A DNA stretch of 64,000 bases from Furcasterigmium furcatum (Eukaryota; Ascomycota; Sordariomycetes; Glomerellales; Plectosphaerellaceae): NCBI GenBank assembly GCA_001599815.1, contig BCIA01000002.1:1061831-1125830 (forward strand), written 5' to 3'. The notes beneath the pieces are model-generated. The model did no database searches. It saw only the letters and a program-made list of their open reading frames with translations, and was not told where the DNA came from. The position numbers were made by a program, and so were the translations under genes. Positions 1-11,400 of the stretch are shown here, piece by piece (positions within the stretch are counted from its first letter, which is position 1; each line of letters opens with the position of its first letter).

Positions 1-76
1 AACAGAGTAAGACACATCAAGCAGCTGGTTTTATCCTCAAGAGAAGGGTATCAAATTTCATTCATAAGCCGCTACA

Positions 77-1737
77 TCATGCCCCAGTGGTGGAATCACT
101 GCTCGTCCTCTTGACGAGCCTCACCCACCGCCTGCGCCGCCACTCGCCCCTCTTCCCCTGTCCATCCTCGCCCTCCTCCCAGCTCGGGAGCGGCATCCTC
201 CGCGACGCCGTGCTCCTGACACTGCCCCCGGCCACGGACCGGGAAGAGCCAAAGTCGACGACGCTGCCGGCGTCCGCCGACTCGTCAAAGTTGACCTGCC
301 TCTGTGCCTCCGCCTCCCGCTCGTCGTACATGTCGTACACCCAGCGCTCGCCCTCGGTCTCGACCTCGACGCCGGTGATGATGCGCTCCTCCACCCACTC
401 CCTGCTCCACAGGTCGAGCGCCCACTTCTTCTCGCTCCACTCCCAGCCGTCGGGGGCCAGGACGTCCTCGAAGAAGCGCGTGCCCCGCGGCCTCTGGCCG
501 GCGATGCGCGGCGCGGAGAGCGGGTCGTGCGGCGACGGCGAGAAGAGCCAGGGCTCCCACTCGCCGGAGGAGGAGGAGGAGCGCTGGAGCTCGAAGATCT
601 CGACCTCGCGCGTCTCGGGGGCCGAGTCGAGGATGACGTCCGCGCGGGCGAAGGCGCGGAACTTTGACGCGGCGCGGCGCTCGTGCGGCTCCATGTGCGT
701 CTTGTGCGCGCGGATGAGGGACTTGGCGATGGTGGGGTGGGAGAGGAGGACGGTGAACCAGCCGTTGAGGAGGAAGACGAAGCGCCAGGGGAAGGCCGAG
801 GCGAAGGTGGACAGGAGGAGGGCGGCGAGGGTGAGGGCCAGGAAGAGGGAGGACGAGAGGGCCTCGTCGGAGAAGTTGGTGACGGGGACCACGAGGGAGA
901 TGACCTTGTCGTGGAGGACCGAGAAGTCTTCCATCGAGTTTTGGAGGTCGCGCATATTGCGGAAGAAGTCCTTGGAAAGCGGGTTGACCGGCTTGACCGT
1001 GGGTGCCGGCGCCAGGGGAGGCCCTCGGGGCGAGTAGCCGACGGACTGCTCGGAGGAGAGGGTACCCCTCGGGGGTGCCGGGTGGCGGGCGAGGAAGGCG
1101 GGTATGAAGATGGTCAGGAGGGCGACTGCGGGCGGCAGCGCGGAGAGAAGGTATGGGTCGAGGCAGACGAAGGTGTACACTGCGAGGAAGGATATGGTAT
1201 GTGTCGGTTGCTGCCATGTCAGCAGGCGGGCGACTTTGGCCTGGAAGACGAACATGACGCCGATGCGGGCATTAAAGCGGCGGAAGTTATTCGACATGGT
1301 TGTGAGGTTGAAGTTTGGTCGCTCAGCGACGGCGGGCATCTTGTCGTGAGGCATGCCTTTGGCCATGACATCGTCGCCAGCAGAGTAGCCTTCGCTGTCG
1401 GTTGGGAGGACTTGTTGGACGAGTCTGTCAGGAATGTGTTAGTGGGCTGACGGCAGTCGAGGGAGGCGTTGAAAGGGAGGACATACTTTTCAACCAGGCG
1501 ATCCTGCAGGCTGGACTTTGCCAAACCAGCTACGCGGCTTCGCAGTCCTCTGCGACCTTCGCCGGCGGCCGATGGCGAGGCATCGCTGGCTTCCGAGTCG
1601 GGTACTTGCTCTGGCTGTCTTGGTCGTGGCGGTGTCATAGGCGGCTGCGGCTCGCGGTTTAGTTGGTCATCCTCGCGAGGCGGAGAGCCCTGGGGTTCCT
1701 CGCGAGGGATGAACAAGTCTGTTGTGAATTCGTCCAT
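77..1737 (-). CDS. Pex24/Pex30-family peroxisomal membrane peroxin with dysferlin (DysF) domain
   Basis: Two exons, 1737-1487 and 1424-77, joined by a 62-nt intron with a GTATGT donor and a CTAAC branch site. They give 532 residues. The N-terminal 80 residues are acidic and Pro-rich. Across the splice runs a segment resembling the start of the Pex24p domain (LVEKLVQQVLP), then several hydrophobic segments: about residues 150-190 and 270-320. Near residues 398-450 there is a Trp-rich DysF-like region (GWEWSEKKW, then ERWVYDMYDE), and the C-terminus is Ser/Arg-rich. Family members (Pex28/29 and Pex30-32 in yeast, Pex24 in Yarrowia) sit in peroxisomal or ER-peroxisome contact membranes and control peroxisome size and number. 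The start is the first ATG in this frame; upstream sequence is open but has no ATG. The family is secure; which paralogue is not. Confidence 0.87.
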
Positions 1738-3999
1738 GATGTTTCCCAGACTCCCCTGGTGTCGCGGTTGTCGAGATGAGTGTCGCGATGACTGGCGGAG
1801 GATCAAACCATCGTCGGCCAACAATGGAAGGGTTGTGCGAGGTCGTCTGCAGTCGTCTCCGAGAGTCCCGCTCGACTTGGTATGCTCGTCGTTGTCGTTA
1901 TCGGTTTGCACGTGCTATACAGAATTGGAGTTGCAGAGCGAATCGCCGACTGGACGTCCGGTCGTCCCGTCGGTCGGAGTCGTAACTGTCGGGGCCCGTT
2001 CGAGTGGTGCTGACATCACTGGAGCTGGGCGTCAATCACATGCGCTTCCCCACTGAAGGCCGACCAAAACTCGGCGTATCGGCACCGATTCCTCCGGCAT
2101 CTACAGCGGGCACGCACCAAAGTCCCCAAACATTTCGCAGGTGGATTTGTTTTCCTCTCCTCTGGGGGCATTGGCAGTTGGCGAGGCTAAAGTTGATGTC
2201 GAGAGTCTTGTTTCGCCATATGTAGGAATCCTTGACAACGACCTTCACCGCTTCAAACCTCCTGTAGATCACTTTGGTGGCGGCTTCACCCCCCGGGCTG
2301 GAACGACGCGCAAATGACTTGCTCCATCTTAAGTATGTATGGCCGCCACGATAGAATAAAGGGGCACTCTTGGCTCTCTGCATGGGAGGCTCTCACGATA
2401 GTCCGAGCGCGCTCTAGTAGCGAGTCTCGGCCGGATGTGTGCTGGCACTGACCATCATCTGAACTTCAGTAGCAGAACCCGCCCTGTGATGGGACTATCC
2501 CGCTCTCGGGGTTAGGTGTCAACCGCTCCGGATCTGGCTAGGCCACAGGCGGACGGACTCAATTACGTCCCTCAGCTGTCGAGTGAAGCAATCGACGGCC
2601 GCTTGGATCTGGTTCCTGCAGCAGTGTTTGGGGTGGCCCGGAACGAAGTAGATCTGCGCCTCCAAATTGATGGGAGAGACCTGCAGCGACATTGTCAGAC
2701 GGCCGCGTCGATGATGAGACTCATCTCAGCCGGCTATTTACCTGCCTCGAAACACTCGATCAGCTGCCGCGTTCCCTGGGCCGCCAAGGGTGTTTTCGTC
2801 CTCGTTGATGCGTCAACCGGGCGCTGTCGCCTATCACGACGCGCAGCCCGCCCGCCCCGTACTTACTATGCACATACATATGTCCTGCTCTTGGATGCGC
2901 CTCGCAGGCACCTGGGTGGAGTGACCGTGTCGAGGCCAGCATGAGCTCCCACATGGGGGGCCAACGCGACGGAGAGGAGAGGCTCCCGCTCCAACGCGTC
3001 GAGTCTCCCCAGGTGTCCTGCGAAACTGCTTGCGTGAGGCTCTCTCAGAACGCCTCTCGATTGCTCCACGACTCTGGTATCTGAAGGAGATATTCTCCGG
3101 CGGCCAGCCAGGGCAGGGGCTAGCAGGGAAGGCGTCCACGGAGTGAGATTGGCTATTTCTTAGCGGATGGCATGGTAGTCTTGCGGTGGGAATCAATCAG
3201 TCGGTCGGTGGGTGAAAAGAAAGCAGAGTCGGAGCTCCACGCCTGTGCATTCCCTGAGAACCCAGGTACTCGAGGGTGGAGGGTACTTAGTCTTGGACTT
3301 GGCCTGGAGCCCCTTTCAGGGTCGGGTACCTGAAATGCTGCCCCCGAAAGCACACAATGCAGGTGCAGATGCAGGCGGATGGACCGTGGCTGCCATCGAG
3401 ACCGTGGCCCCGCGCGGTGGGAGACTCGGAAGGCTTTGAGAGTGGGCAAAGTCCCTTACGAGCAGCAGGTACATTCGGTCCCTGGATTGGCTGGTCAAGG
3501 AGATTTTACCGCCAGCCAGTCGTCTCTCGGGGGGCGACGGGCAAGGCATGGTGTAGCGCAGAAGGACCCACCGGCTGGCCCCGAGCATGGACCTCCTCCT
3601 CCACTGACACCAGCCGTTGACCCTTTTCCCAGCAGCACGCACCTCAACCTACCAAATACCAGCCCTCACTGGGGAAAACAAGCACGGCCCCGACCGCTCA
3701 TCACAATCGCTCGCTGCCCGTCGTGCGTCCTGCCCGAACTCACAAACTCTCCTCCTCCAGCACGAGGCATCCCGACTCCGATCCGGCGCCCCCTCCATCG
3801 ACATTCCGCTCCCCCCGTGCCCCGGAATGAGGTAGCCCGTCGAATGCACTCAGCTCCTTCAGCGGACTGAGTCGAGTTGGCCGCCGTGATACCGCCTCTC
3901 CGTCGCACTGCACCGCATCCTCCCACGCCTCTCTCCTCGTCCACCACCCTCCCCCACGATCCGTATGCTTCGCGCTGCCCTGGCCGCCTCTGAAGACAC
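1738..3999. other. Intergenic region between the peroxin and the Pom1-like kinase, divergent promoters
   Basis: About 2.3 kb without a supportable gene. Short open frames on both strands have no domain-like composition, and most lack an ATG start. The last 400 nt before 4000 are C/T-rich on the + strand, as expected of a fungal promoter and 5' leader. It must hold the divergent promoters of the two flanking genes. Confidence 0.6.
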
Positions 4000-6900
4000 A
4001 TGGTGAATGAGCACAGAGGACCGGTTGGTGCAAGGCCCGCCAGCCAGTCTCCCGTAAAAGGGTATGTCGCCCGTGTTATGGATGCCACCTCCATTCTCGC
4101 ACCCCTGAACTCCCTGCCCCCTCCAATTGTCGCCCGCCTCCCTCGTGGCCTCCGCTGACCCCGTCTCCTCCTACAGCATCAGGGCGGCCCCGAAATCGAG
4201 AACGACCTCTCCCGTGAAGCCTACCGTCAAGAAACCTCCGATGCTGAGCGCTCCGGTATCCAACTCCCACCCCCTGTTCTCCTTTGGTGGCGGAGATGGG
4301 ACGACTCAGGACACGGGAGACACCACGGGCACCTACGATTTTCTGCCCTCAGTGAGCTTCGACGACCTCCAGAGCAGCTTGGAATCTGCATCCACAGATT
4401 TCAAGCTGACCCAGTTCCCGTCCCCGACCGGCCACGGTAGCATTCTCGATCCCCACGACGACAGCATGGCGGACAAGACCAACACGTCCATCCTCAATGG
4501 CGACAGTAGCCGGGTCGGCATTCCTGCCCCGACCACTCGCCCTGGCAGGTCAGGTTCCATCTTGCGACGGCCTAGCAATTCCAGCCGCCAGACGAGCATC
4601 ACCTCCTCGGCGACCACTGGCAACATCCTCGATGCCCCGACGGCTCCAGCGGCCATGAGGAATCGACGCCAGAGCCACTATCCCCCTGTTTCCAACGCCA
4701 TGGGCACCAACATTGGCAAGCCCCCGAGGAAATCCATGGGGCCGGGCGTTCTCGACGGCGACTATGCGTACCGACCAGGTCAGAAGCGAAGACCCAGTCT
4801 CATCTCCAATGGTGGCAGCGGTACGGAATCGACGAGGACCTCGATAGATGGAAACGTGGGCTTGGGTCTCGACACCACGCGCAACATCGCCGGCTCGCGG
4901 GCGGTCAAGACAAGATCCATCGGCCAACCGCTACCAAGGACACACTCGGCCAGTCTGCACACCGCGAACATGCTTACTCCCGAGCAAAACCGATTCTCCA
5001 CCAGCATCAACGCCCGATCCCCCAGAGTCGCTGGCAGGGGTAGCAGCGTGGCCGCCCCCGGGTCGGCTCAGTCTACGGCCAGCCAGAAGCGTGCCTCCAT
5101 CATGCCCGGCGTTCCCCACCAGTCTCATGCCACCGGCCTCGGTGCCAGGACCGTTAGCCCTACCGACGCGAGACGAATGAAGCGCATGTCGATACATCAG
5201 CCGCAAAGTCTGGACCACATCGCGAACGCGCCTCCGCCACCGCCGCCGATCGAGCGCAGGGAAACCTCGCGTTCTCCATCCATGATACCCCGCAAGACGT
5301 CAGGAACTCCTTCGTCGTCACGGACAACGCCGGATATCAACAGAAAGTCGTATAGTTCCGGGCTTTCTGTCGGATCTTCCACCAGCTATAACACCGTTAG
5401 AACATCGACCGGGTCGATACAGCCGCGCATTCCTCAGTCTGGGTCGACATCACGTCTACCAGCTCCAAAGTCCTTGCTCCCACACTCTCTCAATAACACT
5501 ACGACGGCCGAAGACGACGAGGATGTGCCTCCGGTACCAGCCATCCCGAAAGCATATGAATCCCCCAAAGAGCCGTCCGCCGATAGCACTTTCCTCGACA
5601 AGAGGAAAGCCAACCTTGCTGCTGATGCTAGTAGCATCCACAGTAACTCGACTGGGAGTTTTTCGATTCCGTCCGGAACTGAGCAGTCCAGAGTTGGTCG
5701 GAAGGCTAGCACCCGAAAGTCCACCACAGCTGCTGTCGTCCAAGGGGAGAAGAAGATTAACTCGTCTCATACCAAAAAGCACCCGCCCGGTGTGCATCTG
5801 CCACCACTCACAGTCGGTCCTCTCAACGCATCGACTGCCGCCAAGGTTGCCGCACTACAGGAGCAGGGCCAGTCTGATAGGAACCTGAGCCCTCCCCCGT
5901 CCCGTATCATCGCAAAGACCCCAACCACACCCATGACAGCGTCGAAGAGCTCGTTTTTCTCCAGGCACCGACACGACGACAGGAACGATCTTCCCGATTT
6001 GCGGAGTAGCAGCACTGTCAACCACAACCGTCTCGACAGTACCGGAGGCGCTGATGGTAGTTCATCTGAGTCCCTGATCGGTATGTCACGCCAGCCAAGC
6101 CGGAAACCAAGCATGTCTCCGTTCTTGTCCTCGTCGGTTCCCAAGAGCGGACCGGACCCGGAGTTCATCAGGAGACCCAAGACCGGCGATATTGCCAACC
6201 TCACGGCACCTATTCCCGAGGCGAAGTCTCCTCACAAACCCTCGGGCCCACGCGCGCAGAAGCCAGCCAAGGTTAGAGCAAAATCGCCCCCGCCCGCATC
6301 CGATCCCGAGGAGCCACCCACGCCATCGTCTATGAGCTCGCTGCGTAGGAAGCTCAGCTTGTCCTGGAAGAGAGGCACGTCCAAGAGCGGCGGGGGGAGC
6401 GGTAGTGGGACGGCAGAAAAGGCAGAGTCGAGTGCGAAGGAAGGAAGCATGCCCCCGCCTAGGATCCCTATCTCGGCCACCGTGGGCAACTTGAACTCTG
6501 TCAGCGGGCCGTCTCCAAGCACATCTTTGAAGTCCAACGGCGTCTATCTGGAGTCGAGAAGACGTAAGAGCTCTGGCTCGAGCTTGAACGCCTTTGGACA
6601 CGACAGGACCAAGAGCGAGAACTGGACTCAGCACAGCAGCTCCGCCAAGAAGTCGTCGGCCCCCGACTCTGGCAGTGAGCGACAAACCCAGGCCCGTAAC
6701 ACCTCTGTCATGCAAAAGATCTTGAGACCCAAGGCTTCAAGTGCCAGCATCCGGTCGCACGACCCTTGGACAGCAGACCTGGATAAGGATGATCTGGTTG
6801 CAGAAGAGGAGATCAAAAAGCTAGGCTCCCGGCGGAAGGAGACAGAGATCGCGGCGAGGACGCTTGATGCGTTGAGGAAACGAGCCACACCCAAGGAACG

Positions 6901-8422
6901 GGTAGGTGCACATGAAGCTATCCGGATCGCCATGCTCAACATCTATGAGCGGGGTGAGATCGTCGACTACAGCGATGTGTACTTCTGCGGTACCCAAAAC
7001 GCGCAGAAGGTGGTGGGTGATCTCCAGTCAGACCTGCCTAACTTCGGCTACGACGACGAACGCGGAGACTATACGATCGTGTCTGGCGACCATCTGGCCT
7101 ACCGATACGAGATCGTCGACATCCTGGGCAAGGGAAGTTTTGGCCAGGTTGTGCGTTGCATCGATCACAAGACGGGATCGCTTGTCGCTGTCAAGATCAT
7201 TCGCAACAAGAAGAGGTTTCATCAGCAGGCTCTCGTCGAAGTAAACATCCTGCAAAAACTTCGCGAATGGGTAAGTGCATCGGTTTCCATATGCGAGGCG
7301 TGGACTAACATCGAACAGGACCCGAAGAACAAGCACAGCATGGTCAATTTCACGCACAGCTTCTACTTCCGTGGCCATCTCTGCATCTCGACTGAGCTCC
7401 TCGACATGAACCTCTACGAGTTCATAAAGGTCAACGGCTTCCGGGGCTTCTCTCTCAAGCTCATCAGACGCTTCACCAAGCAGATGCTGAGTTCTCTCAA
7501 CTGCCTCAAGCAGCACAAGGTCATCCATTGCGACCTGAAGCCGGAGAATATTCTTCTGCGCCACCCCTTGCACACGGAACTCAAGGTCATCGACTTCGGG
7601 TCGAGCTGTTTCGAGAACGAGCGCGTGTACACGTACATTCAGTCACGTTTCTACAGATCTCCCGAGGTCATTCTGGGCATGACCTACGGCATGCCCATCG
7701 ACATGTGGAGCGTTGGCTGCATCCTGGCCGAGCTGTTCACCGGCGTGCCGATTTTCCCCGGCGAGAACGAGCAGGAGCAACTTGCGTGCATCATGGAGAT
7801 TTTCGGGCCGCCTGAGAAGCACCTGATCGAGAAGAGCACGCGAAAGAAGCTCTTCTTCGACTCGATGGGCAAGCCGCGGCTGACGGTCTCGTCCAAGGGC
7901 CGAAGGCGCCGGCCTTCGTCCAAGACTCTTCAGCAGGCCATCAAGTGCGACGATGAGGCTTTCCTCGACTTCCTCTCCCGTTGTCTGCGCTGGGATCCTG
8001 ACCGTCGACTGAAGCCTGAGGATGCCATCTACCATGAGTTCATCACCGGTAGGAAGGCAACGATTCCTGTGCCGCGAATTCCTGCTCGCGATGCTTCCCC
8101 GGTGAAGCGACATAACACCATATCCGCGCCTCGGCCCCTGCCTGAGCCTCCTGGCGGCAGTGGCATCAGGTCTGGTCCCACGATCAGACCCCGTGAGTCG
8201 TCTGGCGTCAGCCCGCACAAGCCGGTATCCGGAGCTACGCGCAGGGTATCTGCTGTCAACGGTACAGCGACGGGTTCGACCATTAAGCGGACCAGTACAG
8301 GCACAAGCGGCATCCCGGCGAGCTCCTCCAGCAGTCTCCCCCGCGCCGCGGGCCGCAGCGTTAGTGCCAAGCAGGACCTAGCCTCGGCGGGAGCTGCAGC
8401 CGCCATGAGTCGACGGCCATGA
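4000..8422 (+). CDS. pom1: Pom1-like DYRK-family dual-specificity protein kinase
   Basis: Predicted exons 4000-4061, 4177-7270 and 7319-8422 give 1419 residues. Residues 1 to about 900 are Ser/Pro/Arg-rich and disordered. About residues 890-990 match the NAPA-type accessory region of class II DYRKs, ending in YRYEI. The kinase domain spans about 996-1290: glycine loop GKGSFGQV, VAVK lysine 1027, catalytic HCDLKPEN with Asp1124, and activation loop YTYIQSRFYRSPE with the DYRK autophosphorylated Tyr. S. pombe Pom1 is a cortical gradient kinase that controls cell polarity and mitotic entry; the same role is inferred here. The first exon is my inference: GTATGT donor at 4062, GCTGAC branch and TACAG acceptor at 4176, phase-matched to an ATG at 4000. 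Without it the frame has no ATG until about 4240. The second intron is 48 nt and in frame. Confidence 0.93.
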
Positions 8423-11400
8423 GTGTATTGAACACTGCATTTTGCTATGACGAAAGCTCGAAGGGCCAGGGGGCCCATGTTGGGCTCCGGCCCACGCCCA
8501 GCCACGAAACTCTCATGACCTCGCATATACTACTACTTCTTGTGGAACCCATACCCCAACAGCATCGATTTTGTGGTCTACATCGGATCAGACGCCTCGC
8601 AGTAGCTGGGACGGACCTGATGTGTTCGCGCCGGCGCAAAGTCGGAGGGAGGAATCTGGGATGGAAAATGGGAAAGAGGGGGAGGGACTCATTTCTAGCA
8701 TGTCTATTACTACCATTCTCATCCACGGCAAACGTGGCACAGCATGATGCAGCGAGGCATATACCATGTTGCGTTGTGTGGATGGCCGTGCGGCCTCCGC
8801 AATATCATTTCTTGAAGCGTACACGCTTGTACGCGTTTTCAAACTTGGCCTCTTGGATATCGTGATGGTTGATCTGAACGCGGATCTTGTGACACTGCCT
8901 TCTCTCGCCCTCGGCACTATATCCCCGCCTGTGCGAGGGTGGACATAAGGAGATGGCCCGACATCCCCAGGCCGCTTCCTCTGAGGCGCGATCAAGGCAT
9001 CTGCCACAATGTCTCGGTGGCCCGCTCATAAGGCTGATTCTTGCTCTGGGATGCAAGACACGGGCCAGGAAGGGGTCGAATCGCCGAGCTTGGGACCCCA
9101 TGTCGCACGCAAGAGGAAGAAGCCGTTGGGAGACCGTCCGTGATCTCTCGGGCTTTGTAGATCGCGATCCTATCCTCGCGAGGCGGAAGTCTTGGAGGCT
9201 CAGCCACTTCCCATAATGGAAGCTTCCATGAGGCTGGTGATGGTCACATGTGGCTCATGCCCGGGAGGGACACAGGGGGACGACCGGAGGGATTCCATCC
9301 TCCCGGCCACCTCAGTGCACGCGAGACCCAGCGACCACGGGCGGGAAGGAGTCAGGTCCGCCCACGATCCTGAGCCCTGGGAGCCAATGCCCCTTGTCGG
9401 CGCCTATTCTGGCCAGGGGTGGTGTTAGCAAGCAAGCGCAGCCGCGGCTGATGATGCCCCCTGTAATGGAGATGTCTAGCGCGGGAGGGCTCCAACGACG
9501 CTCGGAGGGGAGTCAGGGATGGCATGATCTCACGCTGCCAGGGACGATGCACGTAAGGAGGGTTGTCGGAGCACTGGCCCTGGTTTCTGGGACTCCGAGC
9601 AAGTGGAATATCCACCGATTGGGAGCATCGCGAACTCGCGTGCCAGGGGCCTGGATGCTGCTAGATTCAGGGTCGACTTGTCTTTGTTTCAGTTGGATGC
9701 AGATATGTACATCTGTCATTTCTGACGCGGGCATTTTAAAAATATGCTGCGGATACCGTTCGGGTGGTAATTAAACATGTCGAGAACTGGTCGGATATCC
9801 GAATGAATGGAATGATCGCTCCGAGGTTTTTCCCCAAAACCGCCGATCAGAGGCAGTAAGCTCGTGGCGGACTTGTGATGTGCGCTGCAAATCATCGCCG
9901 ATGAGAAGCACCGAGACCTCAATTGAGGTCGATTAATAGCATCACGATCGTTGTCGACGTTTGAATGGGATACTCGTACACGGCGGGATATCCTTGGATG
10001 CTGTCTTGGGCACGTCAGGACATGTGGCTGGGCACGAGGGCCCTGTCGACACTTTCCTAATCGGGGCATATGTTTCATAGGGGCTGGACATGTTTGGTAC
10101 CAATTGTCCGTCAACGTAAGACCGGCAGTCGCAAGTAGTGTGGTATTCTTAGCTTGGCCGTTGACAAGCATACGCCCTCGTCAGCGAAAACAGCAACCAC
10201 ATCTCGCTCGAGAGAGGTTCTGAGTACGGAAGCTCAATGAAGAGACTGACTGCTGCCTGGAGCTCCCCCACAGTCGGAGGCATGTTTGATGCAGGAGAGA
10301 ACCAAGGTCGAAAGGAGAGCATGGAACGGAGACGTTCCGGTGATGCTAGCTGCAGAAAGGCCCACAAACTGCCGCCGGCGACTCCGGAGGCGCTGGGAGA
10401 ATGATCTATCCCGGAGGAGGAGGCCGGGACGGCGACTGGGGCAGGCGGGCGGGCGGCGGGCGGAATATGAGAGACACTTTCTGAGAGTCCGTGGTTTTCG
10501 AGCATCTGACAGGCGAAATCGCGGCTGTGCAATGCGGGTGACAGGGATGTCAGGGGTCGGGGGGGTCGCGGAGCGCACCAAATCGGGCCAATGACATCAG
10601 AACCCCTTCAGTAACAGTACCTCGCTCATTGGCCAATCGCTTGAGACCCTTTGAACCAGGTGTGTTCCTGGGGTCTGACCGGGGCGATTGGCGACTGGGG
10701 GGAGAGGCTGCTTGGGACGGACCATGAACGAGGAGCAGGCTGACAGGAAACAAGCCGTCCCGAGAGGCGGCATGGAAAAGGGTTCCATCGGTGTCTCGAT
10801 AGTGAGTTGCCTTCGATCAACATGTTTGACGGCGCCTGAAGGAATGATGTGCCCAGGCAGAAAGATATTCACTGCAGGTTGATGCAGAATGCTCGGAGTG
10901 ACCTTGGGCCGACCTGGCTGGGGTCTGCTTGGGGGCTGCCACTGTCGTGCCTCGCCCGAGATGATCGTCGTGACACCGTTCCTGAGCGAATTGGGCAGTT
11001 GAGCCGCAAAGTCTATTCCAGGCGGCGTTCGGCGTCGCAGCATTCGGTGACGAGTAGCAGGCTGCCAGAATCTTGAGGTTGTACTGCAGAAACTTGATGG
11101 CCTGAAGAGGGATCTTGTGCGCCTCCCCTTCTGTCCCGTGCTTATCCTGCAAGTCACTGAGACAGACTTGCGTCGGGAGCCTGTCCGATCCAGTCACTCG
11201 TTGATACAATCCTCCCTGGACGTGAAGGATGATGGAGCTGATGGCTAGCCGCATTCTCCTTTGCTTCCAGAAGGTGAGGGCGTCAGATGCCGACCTCCTT
11301 CAGCGACCCAGTGGTGGTGTCGAGCCGGGCGCCTGGGAACGAGCCCAGCCGGGTGATCAGTCATCGCTCTCCATGTTGTTCGGATTATACATGCTCCCAT

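Noticed and set aside
4127..4176. N-terminus of the Pom1-like kinase starting at 4127
   Set aside because: The codon is TTG, and the stretch lies in a likely intron with a branch site and CAG acceptor at 4176.
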